Source: SCUB01 sp041918675 (lineage in GTDB: Bacteria > Pseudomonadota > Alphaproteobacteria > Rhizobiales > Xanthobacteraceae). Taken from it: 64,000 nucleotides of DNA. The notes beneath the pieces were generated by a model that saw only the letters and a list, made by a program, of their open reading frames with translations, did not search any database and was not told the origin of the DNA. The translations under genes were made by a program, and so were the position numbers. Location: positions 172,350 through 236,349 of the forward strand of contig JAYRVF010000007.1 in assembly GCA_041918675.1 (NCBI GenBank), read 5' to 3'. How positions within the stretch are numbered: the stretch's first letter is position 1; each line of letters opens with the position of its first letter. Shown here piece after piece: positions 25,216 through 33,943 of the stretch.

Positions 25216-27282
25216 TTAACGCCCCTCGCGCAGCCAGGTCGCGGCGAACGCGCCGAGGAGCAGAAGCAGTCCGATAATTCCGGCGAACACCGGCAGCACG
25301 CCGATGCCGCGTACGACGCTCGCGTCGCGCACCCGCACGCCGAGCCAGCCCTCGCCGCGATAGAGTCCGGCGCCGCGCACGGGCGCGATGCGGGGCACGT
25401 CGAGCGCGGCGCGCTCGACCAGGCGCCGCGCGTCGCCGCCGGTCGCCCGCGCCAGCGGCTTGATCACTTCCGTCGTCGAGGTGACCTCGGAGAACTCCTT
25501 CGGGTTGGCGGGTCCGACATTGACGAGCGCCTTGAGCTTGCCGTCGCTCGCCTGCCAGAGCCCCAGTTCCTCCGCCGCGATCGTGGCGCGCCACAGCCCA
25601 GGCGCGGATTGGGCAAGCGCGATCTCGCGCGTCGCGCCGAGCGGGGCGGTCAGCGTCACCGGAGCGACGCTCTCGCCCATGGTCTGCCGTTCGACGACGA
25701 GCTCGCGACCCCGCGCGCGCAGGCGCAGCGCCTCCTCGTCGAGGTCGGGCTGCTTGAGCAGCCAGTGCGTGAGCTTGCGCAACAGGTCGAGATGGGGCCC
25801 GCCGCCCTCATAGCCGCGCGCCCACAGCCAGATGTGGTCGGACAGCAACAGCGCCACGCGTCCTTCCTCGTGCCGCGACAGAACGAGGAGCGGTTTGCCG
25901 TCGGCGCCCTCCATGATCGCCGCGCTGGTCGGATTGCGCGTGTCGACGATGCGGAAGAAGCGGCTCCATCGCGGCGGGTCGCTCGCGGCGCCTTCGAGAT
26001 CGCGCGTCACCGGGTGGCGCTTGCCCGCCTCGCTCAGCCGCGCGTGGAACGCGCGCTCGATCACGCCGACCGGCTCGGCCGGGAGCACGCTGTCGAGCGG
26101 GGTACGCCAGATGCTGGTGCTGCTGGCGTAATCGGGGCCGGCGGAGACCAGCACCGCGCCGCCGTTGCGCACATAGCGCGCGATATTGTCGAAATAGACC
26201 GTCGGCAGCACGCCCTGACGCGCGTAGCGGTCGAAGATGATGAGCTGGAACTCGTTGATCTTCTGCTGGAACAGCTCCCGCGTCGGGAAGGCGATCAGCG
26301 ACAATTCGTGGATCGGCGTGCCGTCCTGCTTTTCCGGCGGACGCAGAATCGTGAAGTGGACGAGGTCGACGCTGGCGTCTGACTTGAGCAGATTGCGCCA
26401 GGTGCGCTCGCCCGCATGCGGCTCGCCCGAGACCAGCAACACGCGCAGCTTGTCGCGCACGCCGTCGATCACGACGACGGCGCGGTTGTTCACCGCCGTC
26501 AGTTCGTCCGCGAGCGGGGAGGCCTCGATCTCCACGATGTTGGCGCCCGCATGCGGGATGGCGATGTCGACCCGGGCGGTCTGGCCGCTGGTCATGGCGC
26601 GGCGGCTGACGACCTCGCCATCGCGGCGCACGACGACCTCTGCGCGCTCGCCGGCGACGCCCTGATCGTCGAGTCGGAAGGTGATCGACTGCGGCTGGCC
26701 GACGATGCCGAAACGCGGCGCGGTGAGAATGGCGATGCGGCGGTCGCGTTCGTCGGCGCGCCCGGTGATCAGCGCGTGCAGCGGCGCGTCGAGGCCGAGC
26801 GCGGCGGCGTTGGCCGGCGCGTCGTGAACGCGTCCATCGGTGATGAGAAAGGCGCCGGCGACGCGCTGGGCGGGAACGTCGGCGAGCGTCGCGCCGAGCG
26901 CGGAGAACAGGCGCGTGCCGTCGCTCTCGCCATCGGCCTGTCCGGCCTCGACCACGCGCACGTCGAGACCGCCGAGCGCCTTGAGGCGTTCGACCAGGGT
27001 GTCTCGGGCCGCGTCGGTCTCGCGCCGGCGCTCGCCGAATGTCTGGCTCGGGGAGCGGTCGACCACCACCGCCACGACCGAAGAAAGCGGCTCGCGCTCC
27101 TCGCGCGTGAAGGAAGGATTGGCGAGCGCGCACAAGAGCAGCGCGAGCGCGGCGATGCGCATGGCCGCCCCGCGCGAGCGCGCCAGAATGAGAAGCGCGG
27201 CGATGACGACGGCCGCGGCCGCCGCCGCGATCAGGATCGCGGTGGGCACGAGCGGCGCGAAGGCGAGGCCGTAGCTTTGCAT
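25216..27282 (-). CDS. Membrane protein of MoxR cluster with glutamine-amidotransferase-like fold
   Basis: 688 aa. Two N-terminal transmembrane helices (about 13-36 and 41-57) and one at the C-terminus (about 658-680). The large middle, likely periplasmic, starts with a von Willebrand-like strand and metal-site-like region (VVAVVVDRSPSQTFGERR) and later has a class I glutamine-amidotransferase-like fold (LRVLLVSGEPHAGERTWRNLLKS, LIIFDRYARQGVLP, YVRNGGAVLVSAGPDY). No catalytic cysteine is evident, so it is probably not an amidotransferase. Last gene of the MoxR-DUF58-DUF4159 operon, 9 bp after the DUF4159 gene. Likely works with it in envelope or stress functions. Confidence 0.82.
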   Translation of the reverse strand: MQSYGLAFAPLVPTAILIAAAAAAVVIAALLILARSRGAAMRIAALALLLCALANPSFTREEREPLSSVVAVVVDRSPSQTFGERRRETDAARDTLVERLKALGGLDVRVVEAGQADGESDGTRLFSALGATLADVPAQRVAGAFLITDGRVHDAPANAAALGLDAPLHALITGRADERDRRIAILTAPRFGIVGQPQSITFRLDDQGVAGERAEVVVRRDGEVVSRRAMTSGQTARVDIAIPHAGANIVEIEASPLADELTAVNNRAVVVIDGVRDKLRVLLVSGEPHAGERTWRNLLKSDASVDLVHFTILRPPEKQDGTPIHELSLIAFPTRELFQQKINEFQLIIFDRYARQGVLPTVYFDNIARYVRNGGAVLVSAGPDYASSTSIWRTPLDSVLPAEPVGVIERAFHARLSEAGKRHPVTRDLEGAASDPPRWSRFFRIVDTRNPTSAAIMEGADGKPLLVLSRHEEGRVALLLSDHIWLWARGYEGGGPHLDLLRKLTHWLLKQPDLDEEALRLRARGRELVVERQTMGESVAPVTLTAPLGATREIALAQSAPGLWRATIAAEELGLWQASDGKLKALVNVGPANPKEFSEVTSTTEVIKPLARATGGDARRLVERAALDVPRIAPVRGAGLYRGEGWLGVRVRDASVVRGIGVLPVFAGIIGLLLLLGAFAATWLREGR

Positions 27283-27291
27283 CGCGCGCTC

Positions 27292-30105
27292 CTATTGCCC
27301 CAGCCGTTCGATCAGGGCCGGCACGTGCACCTGGTCGGCCTTGTAGTTGCCGGTCAGCGTGTACATGACGATGTTGACGCCGGCGCGGAACGCGAATTCG
27401 CGCTGGCGCGGATCGCTTTCCGAAATCGGCAGCATCGGCTGACCGTCCGGGCGCAGCGCCCACGCGCCGGCGAGATCGTTCGAGGTGATGATGACGGGCG
27501 AGACGCCGTCGCCGCCGCGCGCGGGCCGGTCGGCCGCGTCGGGATCGGTCTCGCGCGGCAACGCCTCGACCCAGGTCTGGCCCTCGGCGTAGCGGCCGGG
27601 GAAGTCGCGCAACAGGTAGAACGTCTTGGTCATGACGTGCTCGCGCGGCACCGGTTCGAGTTCCGGAATGTCGAGCGAGGACAGGATCGCGCGCAGCGTC
27701 ACCATGCCCGGCGTGCGCGTCTCGCCGCCTTGCGTGGCGGCGGCCTCGATCGCGTCGCGGGTATCGAACAGCACGGTGCCGCCCTGCTTCATATAGGCGT
27801 CGATGCGATCGAGCGTGGCGCGCGGCGGCTTGTCGGCGCCGGGAATGATCGGCCAATAGATCAGCGGATAGAACGAGAGTTCGTCGCGGGCCGGATCGAC
27901 GCCCACCGGATCGCCGCCTTCGAGCGCGGTGCGCTGGGCGAGGAACAGCGTCAGGCCCTGCAGCCCCGCCTGGACGATGGAATCGACGTCGCGATTTCCC
28001 GTCAGCACATAAGCGAGCCGGGTCTGGCCGACGGCCTCGATCGCCACGCCGCCGCCTTGCGCGAAGGCGGGTTCCCTGTTCGTCGTGAGCGCGAGGAGCG
28101 CGGCCGCCAGAAGCACGGTCGCCACCGCGCGCCGCCGGCGCATCAGGCGCGCCAGTCCGCCACCGAGTATGGCGACGATGATCGCGTCGATGAGAAAGAG
28201 CGAAAGCGCGGCGGCGAGCAGCATGCCGCGCAGGTCGAGCGGTTCGGTCGAGCGATAGCTGGCGCGGCGCGGATTGAGCGGGGAGACGTCGAGCGGCGTC
28301 GGACGATCGGCCGCGGCGAGGGTGTTGACCGCGAAGGGCGCGTCGGGCGGACCGTAGAAGCCGGGCGGATGGTCGCGGCTGGCGCGCTCGCGATGATCGC
28401 TCCTGACCGGCCGCGCCGTCGCCGGCGGCGGGCCGAACACGCCATGGCCGTCCATGGTTCGGTTCGGCGCGAGCGTTTCGACCTTGGCGTCGGCGGCCGC
28501 GTCCGGCGCGGGCGGCGGTCCGCTCCCGGCCATGTCGAGAACGGCGCGCAGCATCTCGACGAAAGCGCCCGACAGCGGCAGGTTCGACCAGCGCGCGTCG
28601 GCGCTGACATGGAACAGCACCACCAGCCCCTTGCCGCGCCGCTCGCCGGTGACGAGCGGGGTGCCGTCGGCGAGCGAGGCCCAGGTACGGCTCGCCACGC
28701 CCGGTCCGGGTTCGGCGAGCACCTGCCGCGTGACGGTCACGTCCGGCGGCACGGTGAGATTGGCGAACGGCCCCTCGGCCGGAAACGCGGCGAGCTGCTG
28801 CGGCGTTTCCCAGGTCAGGCTGCCGCCGAGATTGCGGTCGCCGCGGCGAATGCGCACGGGAAGCAGCGTGTCGTCCTCGGCGGCGGCCAGGCGCGGGCCG
28901 GCGAAACGCACGAGCAGGCCGCCGCGTTCGATCCAGGCGGCGAGGCGATCGCGCGAATCGGCCGGCAGCCCGCCGACATCGGCCAGGATGATCATCGGTG
29001 GGTTCTGGTCGATGAGTTGCGCCACGGCGCTCGCCGGCGCGCCGCGCTCGGTCATGCGCAGGTCGGCGAAGGGGCCGATCGCGCGGGTGAGATAATAGGT
29101 CGAGGCCAGCAGCGGCTGGGCCGTGTCGGTGCTCGCGCCGCTGACGATGCCGACCGCGCGCCGCCGCCAGCGTTTGTCGGTGAGGAATACGGCGCCGGAG
29201 GAACGTTCGCCGACCAATTCGAGGCGGGCGATGTCGTTGCGCAGCTCCACCGGAAGATCGAAACCGGCCTCCGCCTCGTCGGCGCCGGCGCCGAAGACGA
29301 AACGCGCCTCGCCGAGCGGGGCGCCCTTGGCGTCGAGCGCGCGCACAAGCCCTGCCTCGGCCGTCCCCGTCGCCGCGCGGAAGACCTTGATCGTCATGCG
29401 CGCGGCGGTGTTCTCCACCGCGCCGAGCGCGTGCGCCGGGTCGAGCCCGCTATCGACGACGGTTACCGCGCGATCCTTGACGAGACCGGCGAGGCCGGCG
29501 ACGAAATCCGCGCCGCGCGCGCCGTCGATACCGTCGCTGAACCACAGGAACTCGGCCTCGCCGATCGAGGCGATCAGCCGGGCGATCGCCGGCAGCGCCG
29601 CCATGCGCTCGACGGTGTAGGGCTTGGGCGAAAGTTGCCGCAGCGCCACGCGCGCCGCGCCCGGCGGCTGCAAGGTGAGATCGCGGCCCGTCTCCGACAA
29701 CGGCGCGAGCACGACGCCGCGACGGTCGTTCTCGGCCGTGGCGATGACCTCGTCGATCGCCTTGACGCGCGCCTCCCATGTCGACGCCGCGCTCCAGCCG
29801 TCATCGATGAGAATGACGAGGGGCGCGTCCGATCGCATCGCGCCGGTCTTCGGGTTCCACACCGGCCCCGCCGCCGCCAGGATGACGAGCGCGGCCGCGG
29901 TCAGGCGCAGCAGCGTCAGCCACCACGGCGTGCGCGCGGGCGTTTCTTCCTTCGGCGCGATGTCGAAGAGCAAACGCGTCGGCGGAAAGTCGATCCGGCG
30001 CGGGCGCGGCGGCGTCAGGCGCAGCAGCCACCACAGCAACGGCAGGCTCACGAGGCCGAGCAGCAGCAAGGGCTGGGCGAAGGCGAGGGGAAGCATCGCG
30101 CTCAT
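27292..30105 (-). CDS. DUF4159 protein with BatA-like N-terminus
   Basis: 937 aa. The ATG at 30105 overlaps the DUF58 stop as ATGA; longer frames upstream are antisense noise. Residues 1-80 match the aerotolerance BatA-type N-terminus with two transmembrane helices (LAFAQPLLLLGLVSLPLLWWLL and LLRLTAAALVILAAAG). A vWA-like domain follows (APLVILIDDGWSAASTW). Two more helices lie just before residue 680, followed by DUF4159 (680-937): VDSIVQAGLQGLTLFLAQRTA, LIYWPIIPGADKPP, YMKQGGTVLFDTRD and GVNIVMYTLTGNYKADQVH. The last domain is a class I amidotransferase-like fold without known activity. Function unknown; conserved with MoxR ATPases. Confidence 0.9.
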   Translation of the reverse strand: MSAMLPLAFAQPLLLLGLVSLPLLWWLLRLTPPRPRRIDFPPTRLLFDIAPKEETPARTPWWLTLLRLTAAALVILAAAGPVWNPKTGAMRSDAPLVILIDDGWSAASTWEARVKAIDEVIATAENDRRGVVLAPLSETGRDLTLQPPGAARVALRQLSPKPYTVERMAALPAIARLIASIGEAEFLWFSDGIDGARGADFVAGLAGLVKDRAVTVVDSGLDPAHALGAVENTAARMTIKVFRAATGTAEAGLVRALDAKGAPLGEARFVFGAGADEAEAGFDLPVELRNDIARLELVGERSSGAVFLTDKRWRRRAVGIVSGASTDTAQPLLASTYYLTRAIGPFADLRMTERGAPASAVAQLIDQNPPMIILADVGGLPADSRDRLAAWIERGGLLVRFAGPRLAAAEDDTLLPVRIRRGDRNLGGSLTWETPQQLAAFPAEGPFANLTVPPDVTVTRQVLAEPGPGVASRTWASLADGTPLVTGERRGKGLVVLFHVSADARWSNLPLSGAFVEMLRAVLDMAGSGPPPAPDAAADAKVETLAPNRTMDGHGVFGPPPATARPVRSDHRERASRDHPPGFYGPPDAPFAVNTLAAADRPTPLDVSPLNPRRASYRSTEPLDLRGMLLAAALSLFLIDAIIVAILGGGLARLMRRRRAVATVLLAAALLALTTNREPAFAQGGGVAIEAVGQTRLAYVLTGNRDVDSIVQAGLQGLTLFLAQRTALEGGDPVGVDPARDELSFYPLIYWPIIPGADKPPRATLDRIDAYMKQGGTVLFDTRDAIEAAATQGGETRTPGMVTLRAILSSLDIPELEPVPREHVMTKTFYLLRDFPGRYAEGQTWVEALPRETDPDAADRPARGGDGVSPVIITSNDLAGAWALRPDGQPMLPISESDPRQREFAFRAGVNIVMYTLTGNYKADQVHVPALIERLGQ

Positions 30106-31088
30106 GGCGCCGGCTCCGCCGCGGCCGGCGATGATCGCGCGCCCGCGCCATGCCGCGGCGCGTGGATGCGCGCGCCCCCGCCCGCGGTCAAGGCGGCGTG
30201 GAGATGGAGCACAAGCTCGCTCGCCGGCCGGTCGGTGCGATGGATCGCGAACAGCCAGTCGATGCGGTCGGCTTGCGCGCGGAGCTCGTCGCGGTGGCGC
30301 GCCAGACGCTTGGCATAGTCGCCGCTCCAGGTCTCCGCCCGGCCCGCCGTGATCGCGCCGGCGCCCTCCGGCTCGATGAATTCGACGCGGCCCGAATAGG
30401 GAAACGTCTCCTCGGCGATGTCGACGATTTGCGCCATCGTGCCGTGGGCGCCGCCGCCGGAACATCCGTCCAGCATGGCGGCGACGTCGGCCACGGGCGA
30501 CCACAGATCGGAGAGCACGACGATCTCCGACAGCGCGCCGGGGCGAAAGGTCGGCGGCAGGCTGGCGCGCGGCGCGGGATCGTGGAGGATCGCCCGCGCC
30601 ATGCGGTCGATCACGTCGCGGCTCGCGGTCGGGGCGAGCAGGCCGGGCACGCCGACGCGTTCGCCGCCATCGACCAGCAATTCGGCCATGGCGAAGGCCA
30701 CGATCAGCGCGCGCTCGAGCTTGCTGTCGCGCTTGATGTCGGAGGTGAACGCCATCGAGGCGGAGCGGTCCGGCCACAGCCAGACGGTATGGGCCGCCTC
30801 CCATTCGCGCTCGCGCACGTAGAGATGCTCGTCGCGCGCCGAGCGCCGCCAGTCGACATTCTGCGACGGCTCGCCCGACGCGAAGCGGCGATATTGCCAG
30901 AAATTCTCGCCGCTGCCGGCGCGGCGGCGGCCGTGCAGCCCGTGAATGATGGTCGCCGCGATCCGCCTGGCGTCGAGCACGAGCCGGGGCAGGCTCGCCG
31001 CGAGCGTCCGGCTTTCGCCGCTGGCATGGCGGATCGCGGCCGCCTCGCGCGCGACGACGGTATCCCGGCTCATGGGCGGGTCGAGCAT
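30102..31088 (-). CDS. DUF58 domain protein
   Basis: 328 aa. The DUF58 signature is present: RRAGSGENFWQYRRFASGEPSQNVDWRRSARDEHLYVREREWE, where the strand D-W-R-x-S-A-R is the family hallmark. A degenerate vWA fold follows (TVWLWPDRSASM, a MIDAS-like D-x-S-x-S). Soluble, cytoplasmic or membrane-associated. It starts 2 bp after the MoxR stop, in the usual moxR-DUF58 pair. Such pairs are thought to act as chaperone or metal-insertion factors; the target here is unknown. Confidence 0.93.
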   Translation of the reverse strand: MLDPPMSRDTVVAREAAAIRHASGESRTLAASLPRLVLDARRIAATIIHGLHGRRRAGSGENFWQYRRFASGEPSQNVDWRRSARDEHLYVREREWEAAHTVWLWPDRSASMAFTSDIKRDSKLERALIVAFAMAELLVDGGERVGVPGLLAPTASRDVIDRMARAILHDPAPRASLPPTFRPGALSEIVVLSDLWSPVADVAAMLDGCSGGGAHGTMAQIVDIAEETFPYSGRVEFIEPEGAGAITAGRAETWSGDYAKRLARHRDELRAQADRIDWLFAIHRTDRPASELVLHLHAALTAGGGARIHAPRHGAGARSSPAAAEPAP

Positions 31089-31090
31089 CG

Positions 31091-32095
31091 TCAGCCGATC
31101 CGCGCCTTGAGCTGGTCGATGATGGCGACGATCGACTGGCCTTCGGCGCGCGCGGTGAAGGTGAGCGCCATGCGGTGCTTGAGGATCGGCTCGGCGAGTT
31201 CGAGCACGTCGTCGATCGAGGGCGCGAGACGTCCGTCGAGCAGCGCGCGGGCGCGCGTCGCCAGCATCAATGCTTGGCTCGCGCGCGGCCCCGGTCCCCA
31301 GGCGATCAGCTTGCCGAAATCGCCGCTTTCGGCGTCCGGGCGCGCCGAGCGCACCAGCGACAGGATCGCTTCGACGACGGATTCGCCGACCGGCAGCCGG
31401 CGCACCAGGCGCTGCGCGGAGAGAAGATCGGCCGGCGTCATCGCCGGGCGGACGCGCGTTTCCTCCGCGCCGGTGGTCTCGAACAGGATGCGCCGCTCCG
31501 CGTCGCGATCGGGATAATCGACGTCGATCTCCATCAGGAAGCGGTCGAGCTGGGCCTCGGGCAGGGGATAGGTGCCCTCCTGCTCCAGCGGATTTTGCGT
31601 CGCGAGGACGTGGAACGGCTGCGGCAGGTCATGCCGGACGCCGGCGACGGTGACGTGCTGCTCCTGCATCGCCTGCAACAAGGCCGACTGCGTGCGCGGG
31701 CTGGCGCGGTTGATCTCGTCGGCCATCAGAAGCTGGGCGAATACGGGGCCGGGAATGAAGCGGAAAGCGCGCTTGCCCGAGGCGCTCTCGTCGAGCACCT
31801 CGGAGCCGAGAATGTCGGAGGGCATCAGGTCGGGCGTGAACTGGATGCGCCGCGCGTCGAGCCCCAGCGCGGTGCCGAGCGTGTCGACGAGCTTGGTCTT
31901 GGCCAGACCCGGTACGCCGATCAGCAGCGCGTGCCCGCCGGACAGGATCGTCACCAGCGCCTGGTCGACGACGCGGTCCTGTCCGAAAATGACCGACGTT
32001 ACCGCGGTCCTGGCCGCGCGAATCGACGCCGCCGCCTGTTCCGCCGTGCGCACGATCACGTCCTCCAGCCGCTCCACGCCTTCACCGCTCGCCAT
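31091..32095 (-). CDS. MoxR family AAA+ ATPase
   Basis: 334 aa. Walker A is GVPGLAKTK, Walker B LLMADEINRASPRTQSALLQAMQE, sensor 1 FHVLATQNPLEQEGTYPLPEAQLDRF, with an arginine finger after it. These are textbook MoxR features. MoxR proteins are thought to remodel client proteins together with vWA-domain partners; here DUF58, DUF4159 and a further vWA-like protein follow in the same operon. First gene, divergent from the DUF1285 gene across 296 bp with no further gene. Confidence 0.96.
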   Translation of the reverse strand: MASGEGVERLEDVIVRTAEQAAASIRAARTAVTSVIFGQDRVVDQALVTILSGGHALLIGVPGLAKTKLVDTLGTALGLDARRIQFTPDLMPSDILGSEVLDESASGKRAFRFIPGPVFAQLLMADEINRASPRTQSALLQAMQEQHVTVAGVRHDLPQPFHVLATQNPLEQEGTYPLPEAQLDRFLMEIDVDYPDRDAERRILFETTGAEETRVRPAMTPADLLSAQRLVRRLPVGESVVEAILSLVRSARPDAESGDFGKLIAWGPGPRASQALMLATRARALLDGRLAPSIDDVLELAEPILKHRMALTFTARAEGQSIVAIIDQLKARIG

Positions 32096-32391
32096 GCGTC
32101 CGCTCCTGTTCGATTTCGCGCCAATCCGTTCGCGTCAATTCGCTTCGATTTGTGTCGATTCGTGAGTATCGATCCGTGCGCATCGATCGGCGCGCGTCCC
32201 GCGCCCTGATGGACCGCGTCCGGCCGCCGCCCGCGGCGCGGGTCTCGACCGCGATCAATTAAGCTTGAATCCGGGCCGCCTCGCACCTTGATTCTTGACT
32301 TTACCGGCCTCCATCTCTGTCTTCTATCACGTTCAGGCGAGGACGGGCGGCGCGGCGAGCGTCGCCGGTCCGCTCAACCTCGGAACAAACC

Positions 32392-32988
32392 ATGGCGAAC
32401 CAAGGGCAGGCCGACGGCGGCGATCTCGGCCGTCTTTCGGAGGCGATGCGCGACGCGTCGGCCAAGGGGCCGCCGCCGGTTCACCTGTGGAATCCGCCCT
32501 TCTGCGGCGACATCGACATGCGAATCGGGACCGACGGCGCCTGGTATTACATGGGCACGCCGATCGGGCGGCCGGCGCTGGTCAGGCTGTTCGCGTCGGT
32601 GCTGAAGCGGGAGGACGGCCGGTATTTCCTGGTCACGCCGGTTGAAAAATGCGGTATCCGCGTCGACGACGCGCCGTTCATGGCGGTGGAGATGACGAGC
32701 GAGGGCGCCGACGAGGCGCGCGTCCTGCGTTTCCGCACCAATGTCGACGATTGGGTCACCTGCGACGCCGAGCACGGGCTGCGTTTCGTGGCGGCCCCCG
32801 ACGGCGGCCTGACCCCCTATCTGCACGTCCGGCGCGACCTCTGGGCCAAGGTGACGCGCGCCCTATATTATGATCTGGTGGAATTGGCATGCGAACGCGT
32901 CGTCGACGGCGTGCCGATGGTGGGCGTGATGTCGGGCGGATCGTTCTTCGCGATGGCGCCGGCGAGCGAAGTGAGGCGCGCGACGTGA
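32392..32988 (+). CDS. DUF1285 protein
   Basis: 198 aa. PFCGDIDMRIGTDGAWYYMGTPIGRPALVRLFASVLKRED and FLVTPVEKCGIRVDDAPFMAV are the family core; it is a proteobacterial protein of unknown function whose fold is all-beta. It is divergent from the moxR operon and heads the plus-strand run with the CoA-pyrophosphatase-like NUDIX, DUF6111 and CCA transferase genes. Its stop is 2 bp before the next ATG, or overlaps the alternative GTG by 4 bp. Confidence 0.9.
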   Translation: MANQGQADGGDLGRLSEAMRDASAKGPPPVHLWNPPFCGDIDMRIGTDGAWYYMGTPIGRPALVRLFASVLKREDGRYFLVTPVEKCGIRVDDAPFMAVEMTSEGADEARVLRFRTNVDDWVTCDAEHGLRFVAAPDGGLTPYLHVRRDLWAKVTRALYYDLVELACERVVDGVPMVGVMSGGSFFAMAPASEVRRAT

Positions 32989-32990
32989 CG

Positions 32991-33653
32991 ATGGCATTCA
33001 AGGGAGCCTGGACCGGAACGTCCTCGGCGGCGGATTTCTTCGGCCGCGCGCGCGATCGCCTGCGCTTCGATGAACCGGTCGGGTTGACCGATCCCGCGAT
33101 CATCCACTCGCGCGGCGATCACAATCTCGATCAGATCTTCAAGATGGTCGCGGACGAATTGCCGGTGCGGCCGGCGGCGGTCCTGATCGGCATCGTCGAG
33201 CGCGAGGAGCCGACCGTGATCCTGACTCAGCGCGCCGAGCATCTTCCCGATCATCCGGGCCAGGTGTCGCTGCCCGGCGGCAAGATCGATCCCGGCGAGA
33301 GCCCGCTGGCCTGCGCGCTGCGCGAGGCGGAGGAGGAAATCGGCCTCGGCCGCGAGTTCATCGATCCGATCGGCTATCTCGACATCTACGCCACCACCAA
33401 GGGCTTCCGCATCGTGCCCACGGTGGCGCACGTGCGCCCGGGCTTTCCGCTCGCCGTCGACCGGTCGGAAGTCGACGAGGTGTTCGAGGTGCCGCTCGCC
33501 TTCCTGATGGATCCGGCCAATCATCAACAGCACAGCCGCGATTTCCGCGGCATCACCCGCACCTTCTACGCCATGCCGTTCAACGAGCGCTACATCTGGG
33601 GCGTGACCGCGGGCATCCTGCGCACGCTCTATGAGCGCGTCGTCGCGGATTAG
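32991..33653 (+). CDS. NUDIX hydrolase, CoA pyrophosphatase-like (NudL)
   Basis: 220 aa. The NUDIX box is exact: GGKIDPGESPLACALREAEEEIGL, and just upstream LTQRAEHLPDHPGQVSLPGG is the CoA-type extension (LLTxRxxxLxxHxGQxxFPGG). It probably hydrolyses CoA or its derivatives to phosphopantetheine and ADP. A GTG at 32985, overlapping the DUF1285 stop by 4 bp and better placed after GTGAGG, is an equally possible start. In operon with its neighbours. Confidence 0.93.
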   Translation: MAFKGAWTGTSSAADFFGRARDRLRFDEPVGLTDPAIIHSRGDHNLDQIFKMVADELPVRPAAVLIGIVEREEPTVILTQRAEHLPDHPGQVSLPGGKIDPGESPLACALREAEEEIGLGREFIDPIGYLDIYATTKGFRIVPTVAHVRPGFPLAVDRSEVDEVFEVPLAFLMDPANHQQHSRDFRGITRTFYAMPFNERYIWGVTAGILRTLYERVVAD

Positions 33654-33664
33654 GAGATCGCGCG

Positions 33665-33943
33665 ATGATCCGGCCGGTGCTGACGGAAATCGGGATCTTT
33701 CTCATTCCCTTCGTCGTCTACGCGCTTTTCCTGGTGGCGACGCGCGCGGGGGTTTTCACGCCCGAATCCTGGTCGTTCAAGATCGTGGGCGCGCTTACCG
33801 CGATCGCGCTGGTCCTGCTGCTGGCGAGCCTCGTGCTGCTCGCGCAACGCTCCGGCGCGCCGCCCGGCTCGACCTATGTTCCCGCCCATATCGAGGACGG
33901 CAAGCTCGTGCCGGGGAAGGAAATATGGGACCGCGCGAAGTGA
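33665..33943 (+). CDS. DUF6111 small membrane protein
   Basis: 92 aa with two transmembrane helices (IGIFLIPFVVYALFLVATRAG and IVGALTAIALVLLLASLVLLAQ) and a C-terminal tail ending YVPAHIEDGKLVPGKEIWDRAK, a pattern conserved in alphaproteobacteria under this name. Function unknown. It overlaps the CCA transferase start by 19 bp, so the two are coupled. Confidence 0.85.
   Translation: MIRPVLTEIGIFLIPFVVYALFLVATRAGVFTPESWSFKIVGALTAIALVLLLASLVLLAQRSGAPPGSTYVPAHIEDGKLVPGKEIWDRAK

Noticed and set aside
26416..30318. A 1300-codon open frame on the plus strand opposite the DUF4159 and vWA-like genes
   Set aside because: Same GC-bias effect. The minus-strand reading has recognisable domains, signal/membrane helices and ATGA coupling.
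30106..30804. Upstream extension of the DUF4159 protein
   Set aside because: It would overlap nearly all of the DUF58 gene in another frame; the ATGA overlap at 30102-30105 marks the real start.
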